DNA from: Phoronis ovalis
Taxonomy: Eukaryota; Phoronida; Phoronidae
Assembly: GCA_028565635.1 (NCBI GenBank)
Contig: JAOXYB010044470.1
Coordinates: forward strand, 1-12,510
Direction: 5' to 3'
Length of the DNA: 12,510 nucleotides
Made by a program: the position numbers and the translations under genes. The notes below the pieces were generated by a model. The model saw only the letters and a list, made by a program, of their open reading frames with translations, was not told where the DNA came from and did no database searches. Shown piece after piece: positions 1 through 8,465 of the stretch; within the stretch, counting starts at the first letter, position 1; each line of letters opens with the position of its first letter.

Positions 1-88
1 TATGCATATGTCCAAAATTAAATTGAGTTTTAAATAATTTATATGTACACAGTTAGCATGGGATTATATAATATACTTATACAAATTT

Positions 89-231
89 CTATATATATAA
101 AGTGGAATTTTCCATAATTCCAGGTTTTAAGAATTTTATATCCGCTCCGGGTGGGTCCGTTCCACAGTACGCTTTGATTGTAGTCAGATATATATCGTTG
201 TCACCAGCAAACGATACGCAGGAACTCTCTC
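89..231 (-). other. Weak coding-like stretch, possible exon relic
   Basis: A minus-strand open frame ends at TAG (91-89). Its last part (about 229-89) has a composition less AT-rich than its surroundings and reads like protein, with two cysteines (SSCVSFAGDN and IKAYCGTDPPGAD). An AG dinucleotide at 233-232 could be a splice acceptor, and GTAAGT occurs on the minus strand at 268-263. These two would leave a 37-base intron and would not preserve the frame, so they are unlikely to be partners. I do not recognise the family. It may be a last exon, a gene fragment or chance. Confidence 0.25.
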
Positions 232-1467
232 CTTGGGCAATTTTAGGTTTAATATATGTATGACTTACTCTTGGATACCTATTTTGCATACAACCGCTGC
301 GTGTAAATCAAAGGAATTTTGTTCTTTTAATCTACAGGAAGGTCCAGAACTTTCTAAAAACTTTTTGAAGATATGCCATACACAAATATTTCGCACTGCA
401 CTAGGTGTCCAAATAGAATGTACCAGCTGATGTATAGCACCACTACTTTTGTGTTTCTCAGGAATGTTTGAAAATGTTATCGCACATAGTGTCTATATAC
501 GACGCGTTGAAAACATAAGAAACGTAATGTATTGCACTGCATAATTTCTACTTCTTTGATGGGCAGATCATTAGCTACCTTATCGAGCCTCCATTGTTCC
601 TAGTCGAATATAATTCTTTTGCATTATTTGAAGTCCTACAAAGATACTTTCTAATCAGAAGATTCATTTTAATAATTATATATTGCTTTTTATACTAATT
701 ATCTACTGTTGCTTCAGTAAATGCATGATCTACATAGAAGTAAAATAACACATTGAAGAAATAGTTTATATTGTAACTGAAAATATATAATTTCGTTCGT
801 AAGAACCAACTCACCCGAGAAAGGTAGCACAGGAGATATTTTGAGCCCCACAGGCAAGCAACTAGGGTGATGTACAGGTATCCATCCTGAATAAATGGAC
901 TTAGTACTATAATGACTATATATAAATCTATTATTAATTCAGAAATTGAAAAACATACTTGCTAGATGTTACTTGATGATGGAATTTCAATATCTGGCTT
1001 GACCCCTCGATATAAACAATTTTACGCAATCAGAAATCAATATAATTTAGTTTCATTCGTACAGTGGATCGTTTTGCGTTCGGATAAGTAGTGATTGCTA
1101 TTTTTTTTTTGTTATAAGTATATTATATAATGGCATGCTAACTGTATAAATATAAATTAGTTAAAATTCAATTTTAATTTTTGGACAGATGATTACTACC
1201 ACTGATTAAACTTAGCTTATTCTTGTTTATGAGAAATTAATGAGTTGTGTCGAGTTTTATCCATTGTAGTTGTTTGATGTACAAATAGACTCGCTCATTT
1301 CACATTGAAATGACAATTATTTTGCACTTCAGAACATGTGGTTTTCCGGTTAATTATTATCTTACTATTACATAAATATTTAGGATTATACCTGTCTACA
1401 GGTTACATTATTATAGTCAACAAAGCGGAAGAAAAATAGGAGCGGAACACAGGGCGCTTTTGAGACT
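232..1467. other. AT-rich noncoding stretch
   Basis: Open frames are short and lack protein-like composition. A run of ten T lies at 1101-1110. I see no RNA gene, transposon end or recognisable exon. It is called intergenic or intronic. Confidence 0.5.
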
Positions 1468-1515
1468 CATTGGATGTATAACAAGACATTTGTCATGTCT
1501 AATGCCCATCCAATG
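1468..1515. repeat. Nested hairpin
   Basis: An outer perfect stem CATTGGATG / CATCCAATG (1468-1476 with 1507-1515) encloses an inner perfect stem AGACAT / ATGTCT (1484-1489 with 1495-1500) with a five-base loop. The stems are separated by an internal loop of 7 and 6 bases. It could fold in RNA or DNA. The total pairing is short for a microRNA precursor, and no function is claimed. Confidence 0.4.
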
Positions 1516-2322
1516 TGTAGGATTATATTTTTTTAACATCATTGTTTCTTTACATTAGAAAAAATATAATACGTCATGCTTTTCAAGAGTCACACAATTA
1601 ATAATAAAGTTCTGCAATCACGGGTCACAAAAATAATACGACCCTTTCGCACCTCAACAATAATAACTATTTATAGGCAGGCTGAACACAGCCTATCAAA
1701 GTCTAGAGAACTGAGTCGGCAGCAGAACATCTGTTTCTTAGTAAGTTTTTCGGGTGGAAAAGAAACTATTGTACCAGACAACTGGAAATGTCCACAAGAG
1801 CAAGAGCCACATATAAGGAAAAAGTCCCCCTCCTATTAAATACATGCAAGTACATGAATAGGCTGAATGGTTACTAAATGTGAACTTGTGTTCGTGTGTA
1901 CATGTATATAACATTTCGTGTTGTGTGAATGATTTATTCTGTACTTTTTCAGAAACTTACAGCATTCGGGATTATGAGAATCCCCAGCGATTCCCCGACA
2001 AATATGAGTAACTGCCACAAACTAGTATTGTTAGTACTTTATCGGAAGAAAGCAGAACTAGGAAACCTACAGTACGTAACAATGGCAACATAGGTGGTAT
2101 TCATTATAGGATGTCTTTTATTTATTTATCAATCAAAAGAAAACATAGGTGGGCTAACCGTGTCCATTTCCTTTTTCACACAATTTTAGCCATCTAGCTA
2201 AGATGCTTCCTGATTATTGTAATAATTACACACATTGCAATGAATGTCGCTATAAAACAGTGCTGAGAAAAAGATGTGTTTTAACTAATATATTTACGGT
2301 TTTAAAACTTCTGAAAGAATCC
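1516..2322. other. Noncoding stretch with one short, unconvincing open frame
   Basis: An 87-codon plus-strand frame (1576-1839) starts at an ATG and is a little less AT-rich than its flanks. It matches no family I know and has no supporting signals. Nothing else stands out. Confidence 0.45.
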
Positions 2323-2850
2323 GTAATACATTTATCATACGAAATAAATATTATCTGAAACTTTACATTCAAGCTATGTTTAAGTGGTATTTTTATCCTC
2401 GCGCATGAAATTTAGTACGTGTTTTCAAATGACAACTCATAAAAATCACATAGGAAAACCTGGTGGTTCTAAATTCGAGGTAAATTTCCTTTTTAACAAG
2501 TAAACTGTAAATTCTCATTATTGTAAATATCATGAATAATCTTTGAGTTAATAGTAAATGCTTAAAAAAATATTAACTTTCTTTTAGCTGAAATTTTGTG
2601 CGATTTAAAAATGGTCCTTTCAATACCAAAATATGACAGTATAGTTTACTTGTTAAAATTGTGATTAGCACGGATTTAGATTAATTGGGTTTTCCTGCAG
2701 GATGTACTACTATATGATTTTTTGAGATGGTATTAAACACTATAATTAACTTTCATGCATTTCACTCACGAGCTTCAAAGTACCAATATGATATAGCCCG
2801 AATGTTAAAGTTTCAGAAAATATTTATTTTGTGTAGAAAAAATGTAATAC
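2323..2850. repeat. Long imperfect inverted repeat (foldback element)
   Basis: The left arm (2323-2506) reads as the reverse complement of the right arm (2643-2850), with a loop of about 136 bases. The innermost 16 bases of the arms match exactly (AGTTTACTTGTTAAAA at 2643-2658 against 2491-2506). Other strong blocks are GGTTTTCCT, TTTCATGC and AAAGTTTCAG followed by AATATTTATTT. I judge roughly 70% overall identity with several gaps. The loop holds a smaller stem (GTTAATA...TATTAAC). No coding capacity or clear target-site duplication was seen. It is most likely an old foldback or MITE-like transposable element, or an inverted duplication. Confidence 0.75.
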
Positions 2851-2967
2851 AGTTTTTTCACAATAATGTTCATTTATAACCATTACGAGTCTACAAGTTA
2901 GCCCAATTCTCTCGTAATCCCCATTTTTTTGCATAGTATAGTAAAACGTTCCAAACGAACCCGGCGG

Positions 2968-3213
2968 TCCGACTCAAATATATTACTGGTACACGTGTGC
3001 GTGAATGGGTTTTTGAAAAGGTGACGGGCGGTTTTGATCGATTTCGATACCCTAAACGCGTACAGTTAATCAAATACGGTACTCTTTTGTATATTTTATC
3101 GAAACAAGTAACTCCAAATACGTAACGCGCGGTAACGTGCTTTGTCTTTAAATACCACTCTTTTTACGTGTTTTTGTTCACGCACATGCGTACCAACCAT
3201 GATTTGAGTCGGA
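2968..3213. repeat. CpG-rich inverted repeat, arms of about 37 bp
   Basis: The left arm at 2968-3005 starts TCCGACTCAAAT and ends TGTGCGTGAA. The right arm at 3177-3213 is its reverse complement with about seven mismatches or gaps. The interior contains many CpG dinucleotides (ACGCG, ACGCGCGG, ATCGATTTCG), unlike the flanks. Weak similarity seems to extend inward from the arms. This could be a nonautonomous element with terminal inverted repeats or an old regulatory palindrome. A 60-codon minus-strand open frame crosses the left arm but resembles no family I know, so no gene is called. Confidence 0.6.
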
Positions 3214-4109
3214 TCCCAGCGCAAATGAAATCAGTTCAAGTAGTTGATTTCAAAAGTATCTACGATTTTGTCAGTAAAAGTATTTGAACTATTAGAAATT
3301 TAAGTCTACATGTATATTGCCAATCAGTGCAATTTTAGGTATTTTGTTGTCGTGTTGAGCAATAAATACCAGTGCATTTTTTATCTAAAAGTTTAAGAAT
3401 ATCGTCAAAAAAAATAAAGGTGGGATGTTGGGTAGAATATCAATTACGTATGGGGTATTATCGATAGCTTATCCAGGGAATGCCGGCAACATATAGTTGC
3501 TGAAGCACCGCGAATGCCGTCAGCAAGATATGGTACGAAGAACATCAACACTTTATCACTAAAAGCAAAGAACGGTTTGCAGTAAATCAAAAACACTTTA
3601 ACTCGTAAATAAAAAGATCCACTTCTTTAGAATTATGTACAATTTTCGATTACACACTTGTATAACGTTGTTCGACTATGTAACTTCGGAATAACTTAGT
3701 CTCATGACCAAACCTTTGTCTACTCATATTGAAAGAATGACAATAGACTATTTGCATGTACTTGAGGGCGCTACAGTCACAGTGCAGTCAGTCCCTTTCA
3801 ATACCGTGATCCTTTAGTAATTACATAAAACTTCCTTTTTAAATCTGACTTTAGAAAATATTTAACCGCTGAAATTTAACAAAATAAAAAAACAACCAAC
3901 AATAAATAGTTGTTTATGTCATATTGATATGCTCATAAAAAGGAGGATATTTCTTAGATCAAAGAACATCAAAGATGCGTTTTATGAATAAATCGCGTGA
4001 GCGCACGTAGAATAATGTCTTTGTTCATTCACAGAATCCGACATGCTGGGATCGTTTGGGTCTGAGACTGATGGCTCCACCAAGTGCATGCAACTAGTCT
4101 ATTTGATGC
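3214..4109. other. Noncoding stretch downstream of the TPR gene
   Basis: AT-rich sequence with no open frame of note. It has scattered CpG-containing patches near 3470-3540 and 3990-4010, without a recognisable gene or repeat. It separates the TPR gene's 3' end from the inverted repeats. Confidence 0.45.
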
Positions 4110-4115
4110 TTTATT
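4110..4115 (-). terminator. Polyadenylation signal AATAAA
   Basis: The minus strand reads AATAAA here, eight bases after the last TGA of the decayed repeat region and 365 bases after the current stop. Its place directly behind the end of the repeat array fits the 3' end of the TPR gene, both in its present and its longer ancestral form. AATAAA is common by chance in AT-rich DNA, so position is the main argument. Confidence 0.5.
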
Positions 4116-4122
4116 TTATGCT

Positions 4123-4479
4123 TCACAATGTATCTATGTTCATATGTAATGACTGTACGTGATATTTCATTGCATTGTCATAGTCACCTTGTTCATGATA
4201 CACCAAAGCTATATTATTTTATGAAGCAGCTACACCAGGATGAGCACCTTCAACATATATTTGTCTATTCATCTGAAATGACTGCAGGTGATATGTCATT
4301 GCATTGTCATAGTAATCTTGTGCTCAATAGACTGCTGCGATATTATTTAATGAGGTACCCACATCTGGATGAGCACCTTCACCATGTTTCTACCTCCTCA
4401 GTCATCTGTAATGATTGCTGTGATGTGTCATTGCATTGTCTTGGTCACCTTGTTCATGATACACCAAAGCTATATTATT
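4123..4479 (-). pseudogene. Decayed TPR repeats beyond the stop codon
   Basis: The repeat array continues past the TAA stop (4482-4480) as about 2.8 further units. The first (from 4485) has a 1-base loss in the CACCAG part of the repeat, then about 4 extra bases after CAGATG, so the frame is restored with a net +3. The second (from 4353) has an in-frame TGA at 4326-4324. The third (from 4224) has the same TCA-TAA change as the functional stop, at 4221-4219, and ends at a TGA at 4125-4123 inside the GEG region. In intact units the TAA position is TTA (Leu), a single T-to-A change. The stretch is therefore former coding sequence, now probably 3' untranslated region. No translated product is claimed. 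Confidence 0.85.
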
Positions 4480-7400
4480 TTATGAAGCAGCTACACCAGG
4501 ATGAGCACCTTCACCATGTATCTGTCTCCTCATCTGTAATGATTGCTGGCGGTATGTCATTGCACTCTCATAGTCACCTTGTGATCCATAGACCAATGCA
4601 ATATTATTTAATTCGGCAGCCACATCAGGATGAGCACCTTCACCATGTATATGTCTCCTCATCTGTAACGATTGCTGGTGGTATGTCATTGCATTGTCAT
4701 AGTTACCTTGTGATCCATATACCGCTGCAATATTATTTAATGAGGCAGCCACATCAGGATGAGCACCTTCACCAAGTATCTGTCTCCTCATCTGTAATGA
4801 TTGCTGGTGATATGTCATTGCATTGTCATAGATACATTGTGCTCTATAGACTTCTGCAATATTATTTAATGAGTTAGCCACAGCAGGATGAGCACCTTCA
4901 CCATGTATCTGTCTATTCATCTGTAATGATTGCTGGTGATATGTCATTGCATTGTCATAGTCACCTTGTGCTCTATAGACCAATGCAATATTATATAATG
5001 AGCCAGCCACAACAGGATGAGCACCTTCACCATATATCTGTCTCTTCATCTGTAATGACTGCTGGTGATATGTCATTGCATTGTCATAGTTACCTTGTGA
5101 TTTATATACCACTGCAATATTATTTAATGAGGCAGCCACATCAGGATGAGTACCTTCACCATGTATCTGTCTCCTCATCTGTAATGATTGCTGGTGATAT
5201 GTCATTGCATTGTCATAGTTACCTTGTGATCCATAGACCAATGCAATATTATTTAATGAGGCAGCCACATCAGGATGAGCACCTTCACCATGTATATGTC
5301 TCCTCATCTGTAACGATTGCTGGTGGTATGTCATTGCATTGTCATAGTTACCTTGTGATCCATATACCGCTGCAATATTATTTAATGAGGCAGCCACATC
5401 AGGATGAGCACCTTCACCAAGTATCTGTCTCCTCATCTGTAATGATTGCTGGTGATATGTCATTGCATTGTCATAGATACATTGTGCTCTATAGACTTCT
5501 GCAATATTATTTAATGAGTTAGCCACAGCAGGATGAGCACCTTCACCATGTATCTGTCTATTCATCTGTAATGATTGCTGGAGATATGTCATTGCATTGT
5601 CATAGTCACCTTGTGCTCTATAGACCAATGCAATATTATTTAATGAGGCAGCCACAACAGGATGAGCACCTTCACCATATATCTGTCTCTTCATCTGTAA
5701 TGATTGCTGGTGATATGTCATTGCATTGTCATAGTTACCTTGATCATCATACCCCAATGCAATATTATTTAATGATTCAGCCACATCAGGATGAGCACCT
5801 TCACCATGTATCTGTCTCCTCATCTGTAATGATTGCTGGTGGTATGTCATTGCATTGTCATAGTCACCTTGTGCTATATAGACCAATGCAATATTATTTA
5901 ATGAGATAGCCACAACAGGATGAGTACCTTCACCATGTATCTGTCTATTCATTTGTAATGATTGCTGGTGATATGTCATTGCATTGTCGTAGTCACCTTG
6001 ATCATGATACCCCAATGCAATATTATTTAATGAGGCAGCCACATCAGGATGAGCACCTTCACCATATATCTGTCTCCTCCTCTGTAATGATTGCTGGTGG
6101 TATGTCATTGCATTGTCATAGTCACCTTGTGCTCTATAGACCAATGCAATATTATTTAATGAGGCAGCCACATCAGGATGAGCACCTTCACCATGTATCT
6201 GTCTCCTCATCTGTAATGATTGATGGTGGTATGTCATTGCATTGTCATAGTTACCTTGTGCACTATAAACCAATGCAATATTATTTAATGAGAGAGCCAC
6301 AACAGGATGAGCACCTTCACCATGTATCTGTCTCATCTTCTGTAATGATTGCTGGTGGTATGTCATTGCATTGTCATAGTTACCTTGTGCTCTATAGACT
6401 TCTGCAATATTATTTAATGAGGCAGCCACAATAGGATGAGCACCTTCACCATGTATCTGTCTGCTCATCTCTAATGATTGCTGGAGGTATTTCATTGCAT
6501 TGTCATAGTCACCTTGTGCAGCATACACCAAAGCTATTTTATTTAAAAAATGCGCTCTTTCACCATCACCTGTAGCCTCGCATAAAGCTATCTTAAAACT
6601 TTTACAAGCTTCTTTGTACCTGAGAAGTTTATGGTAAATATCTCCTTGTACTCCTTCGTTCTTCTCATAAAATGAGCTATACGATAGATTACCACTGATG
6701 TTGATTTCATCATCCAGATACTTCATTAAAGGTAAAACTGTAAAGTAATATCGAAAAATAAAATCTGCAGAGTTAACATAATGTACATTCCTTTCAGGAG
6801 AAACTTTTGGATTTAACGACTGTTGTAAAAAGCTAATACTGTCTTTCTGTCCGCCGTTTATTATGTACGTTATGAACCTTAGGAGCACCGCCACAGTAAC
6901 TGCCATTTGTAAATTATGGCATCCCATCTCTGAGATTAGACCGTTTGTCTTCATTTCATCAAGTATATCCCAAGGATTACTACAACCCAAGTTATAAATT
7001 AGCTTAAAACTGTTAGTGATAATAGTGGGAAGTCTGTAAATTTCTTTCTTAACATTTAGCAGAACGCTGGCTTCATTTGGATCATGTAATGTTAATTTAG
7101 CTTTGTATTCTATTGTATCAGATTTCAACATTTCTAATGCATGCTGCTTCATGCTTACATTATTACCTGCCTCCGTGCATAATTCAATGAAATTGTCTAA
7201 CAGATCATGGCTGCCGTCAATAATGGTATGTGTTCTTAATATTTCTGTCAAGTGATATCCTTCTTTTACGGAGGCCCCTACTTCTAGATATTTAGCCATA
7301 CTAGTCGGTGTTTGTATCAGTTCAATACCTGCCTTTGTAATCCTGTCAGGTCTTCCTACAGGTGTTTTGCAAGCCCATGGCATTGCTCCATCTAAGCAGA

Positions 7401-8214
7401 ATCCATTAATAGTAACGGAGTCAAAAAACCAGCTGCCATTTTCCGAATCGAAATCATTTAAAGTTTTTACCGCTACTGATGGCAATGGCGTTTCCCCCAG
7501 ATTTAGAACAAACAGGTGAAACACATTAGTTAGATTTCGAAAATATTGCATATCGCGCTTTTCATTTTCAACAAGTATCACAAATTCCAAATCAGAATAA
7601 GGTGTCATTTCTTCCCGTGCGAGTGAACCCAAACCGACTATAACAAACTTCTGAGATGCTGAACCTAGAATATGATAACATTTTACTAAAATGCTTTTAA
7701 TAATTTGTTTCATACCTCCGGCTATCTCGTGACATACTTTTCTTGTAATTTGTATAATCTTTTTCTCCTGCGGAATCCGAATTTCATCTATGCCATCTTT
7801 TGAGTAGTTCTCGTTTGCTTTTTGCCATATTGCTTCTGTTTTTTTATTAATATTGCAACGAAAACCGTCTATGTCTGCCTTTATTTCATCACTGAAGAAC
7901 AGAGGAGTCCTGTCATATTTGCAACCAATGAGATTTAAAAAGTTAAGTTCGTTTTGTTTTATTGCATCGTTTATAGCTAATTTGATACTCTCGGTAGTTG
8001 TTCGTACTTTCGCAGAATTGAAAAGCGCCGCTGCTTTTATGAACCAGTTTGATGCTTGCTTAATCTCAGCACAGACAAGTCCCTTTTGGCAATACATTTG
8101 TCCCATTTGTTTCAAAAGGTCTGCCACGGCTTCCAAGTCAGTGTTGTTAGATTTTCGTAGCTCTTCAGCAAGGTTCTTTTCTGTAAGATTAATATTATCA
8201 TTATGCACAGTCAT
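4480..8214 (-). CDS. GlnD/DUF294-like nucleotidyltransferase fused to 16 TPR repeats
   Basis: This is a 1244-residue open frame without visible introns. The ATG at 8214-8212 is the first after an in-frame TAG at 8235-8233 and has G at -3, so the start is well set if there is no upstream exon. Residues about 27-70 look like a TPR-type helical hairpin. Residues 191-213 carry the nucleotidyltransferase pattern: G196-S197, then TPYS, then D208-x-E210, so both metal-binding carboxylates of the hDh[DE]h motif are present. The GFCLDGAMPW segment at 271-280 resembles the conserved loop after the catalytic core in DUF294/GlnD proteins. Residues about 386-452 (NVKKEIYRLP onward) fit the helical DUF294 C-terminal domain. 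Residues 556-1243 are 16 TPRs. No signal peptide or clear membrane span is seen, so a cytosolic place is likely. GlnD relatives transfer nucleotides to proteins, but the substrate here is unknown. The TPRs probably bind a protein partner. Catalysis is inferred, and the third carboxylate was not assigned. Confidence 0.85.
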   Translation of the reverse strand: MTVHNDNINLTEKNLAEELRKSNNTDLEAVADLLKQMGQMYCQKGLVCAEIKQASNWFIKAAALFNSAKVRTTTESIKLAINDAIKQNELNFLNLIGCKYDRTPLFFSDEIKADIDGFRCNINKKTEAIWQKANENYSKDGIDEIRIPQEKKIIQITRKVCHEIAGGMKQIIKSILVKCYHILGSASQKFVIVGLGSLAREEMTPYSDLEFVILVENEKRDMQYFRNLTNVFHLFVLNLGETPLPSVAVKTLNDFDSENGSWFFDSVTINGFCLDGAMPWACKTPVGRPDRITKAGIELIQTPTSMAKYLEVGASVKEGYHLTEILRTHTIIDGSHDLLDNFIELCTEAGNNVSMKQHALEMLKSDTIEYKAKLTLHDPNEASVLLNVKKEIYRLPTIITNSFKLIYNLGCSNPWDILDEMKTNGLISEMGCHNLQMAVTVAVLLRFITYIINGGQKDSISFLQQSLNPKVSPERNVHYVNSADFIFRYYFTVLPLMKYLDDEINISGNLSYSSFYEKNEGVQGDIYHKLLRYKEACKSFKIALCEATGDGERAHFLNKIALVYAAQGDYDNAMKYLQQSLEMSRQIHGEGAHPIVAASLNNIAEVYRAQGNYDNAMTYHQQSLQKMRQIHGEGAHPVVALSLNNIALVYSAQGNYDNAMTYHHQSLQMRRQIHGEGAHPDVAASLNNIALVYRAQGDYDNAMTYHQQSLQRRRQIYGEGAHPDVAASLNNIALGYHDQGDYDNAMTYHQQSLQMNRQIHGEGTHPVVAISLNNIALVYIAQGDYDNAMTYHQQSLQMRRQIHGEGAHPDVAESLNNIALGYDDQGNYDNAMTYHQQSLQMKRQIYGEGAHPVVAASLNNIALVYRAQGDYDNAMTYLQQSLQMNRQIHGEGAHPAVANSLNNIAEVYRAQCIYDNAMTYHQQSLQMRRQILGEGAHPDVAASLNNIAAVYGSQGNYDNAMTYHQQSLQMRRHIHGEGAHPDVAASLNNIALVYGSQGNYDNAMTYHQQSLQMRRQIHGEGTHPDVAASLNNIAVVYKSQGNYDNAMTYHQQSLQMKRQIYGEGAHPVVAGSLYNIALVYRAQGDYDNAMTYHQQSLQMNRQIHGEGAHPAVANSLNNIAEVYRAQCIYDNAMTYHQQSLQMRRQILGEGAHPDVAASLNNIAAVYGSQGNYDNAMTYHQQSLQMRRHIHGEGAHPDVAAELNNIALVYGSQGDYESAMTYRQQSLQMRRQIHGEGAHPGVAAS
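4486..6549 (-). repeat. Coding tandem array: 16 TPR units of 129 bp
   Basis: Sixteen back-to-back units of 129 bp (43 residues) encode residues 556-1243, with no spacers. The consensus begins SLNNIALVY, continues QGDYDNAMTYHQQSLQM and ends IHGEGAHPDVAA. This is the kinesin-light-chain/nephrocystin-3 kind of TPR, with the conserved A, Y, G, Y and A positions and the G-x-x-HP turn. The usual unit in that class is 42 residues; here the turn is GEGAHP, one residue longer than the common G-x-DHP form. Unit 1 is the most diverged (FLNKIALVYAAQ), and a weak TPR-like stretch precedes it at residues 525-555. Units vary mostly at positions 7-12 (for example LVYRAQ, AVYGSQ, EVYRAQ, LGYHDQ) and at the last residue. 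DNA identity between units is high, consistent with recent expansion or gene conversion. Confidence 0.95.
4615..5742 (-). repeat. Higher-order duplication of a TPR block (offset 645 bp)
   Basis: Positions 4615-4936 and 5260-5581 are identical over 322 bp at an offset of exactly five repeat units. Similarity continues through 4937-5097 versus 5582-5742 with only four differences, then breaks. In protein terms units 7-11 match units 12-16. The clearest shared oddity is that units 9 and 14 both replace the conserved turn glycine and the next residue, giving QCIYDNA instead of QGDYDNA. The block duplicated as a whole, by unequal crossing-over or gene conversion, and recently enough that most of it has not diverged. 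Short-read collapse or misassembly at this spot is also possible. Confidence 0.9.
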
Positions 8215-8330
8215 AACTAATATTAATAAAAACTATAAAAAAAGTAGTAGTCAAAGTTAATATGGACAACGCTTAAATTTTTAAAGTTAATGTATTCCTA
8301 AGTAGACGAAATACAATATAATTAGCATTA

Positions 8331-8465
8331 CTCGCCATCTGCCAATAGACGAAAACGACAATTTGCGCCGTCTTTCGGTGAATTTGGCTAGTGACGTCAT
8401 GGGTCTAAGCCGCAGCCAATTTTAACATTCGCCAATGTGATAAGCGTGAAATCGACCGCTCGGAA
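8331..8465 (-). promoter_or_regulatory. Candidate promoter: CRE palindrome and three CCAAT boxes
   Basis: About 120-250 bases upstream of the TPR gene start is a patch with roughly 13 CpG dinucleotides in 135 bases, far more than the AT-rich surroundings. It holds the perfect CREB/ATF palindrome TGACGTCA (8392-8399) and three CCAAT pentamers on the plus strand (8342-8346, 8416-8420, 8432-8436), the NF-Y binding core. No convincing TATA box is seen. CRE plus CCAAT in a CpG-rich patch is a common metazoan promoter layout. That it drives this gene is inferred from position. Confidence 0.45.

Noticed and set aside
2897-2977. tRNA-like A box (TAGCCCAATTCT) and B box (GTCCGACTC), suggesting a tRNA-derived SINE
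   Set aside because: Both boxes have mismatches at key positions, the spacing of about 70 bases is too long, and no cloverleaf can be drawn.
4123-4482. In-frame TAA and TGA codons read as sense, giving a longer protein under a variant genetic code
   Set aside because: The same region also carries a 1-base loss and a compensating 4-base gain, which points to decay of former coding sequence, and the intact repeats use ordinary codons.
4128-6434. Four long plus-strand open frames (4128-4877, 4926-5522, 5571-5909, 5958-6434) with repeats such as SLHCHSHLVLYRPMQYYLMR
   Set aside because: They are antisense shadows of the 129-bp TPR repeats. A stop-free opposite frame in one unit is copied with every unit. 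Their repeat is the reverse reading of the TPR consensus and resembles no protein family.
4486-6549. CRISPR-like or satellite array
   Set aside because: The 129-bp units are contiguous without spacers, keep one reading frame, and encode the TPR consensus.
7853-8260. 135-codon plus-strand frame
   Set aside because: It lies antisense to the N-terminal part of the nucleotidyltransferase gene, whose minus-strand frame has clear domain signatures.
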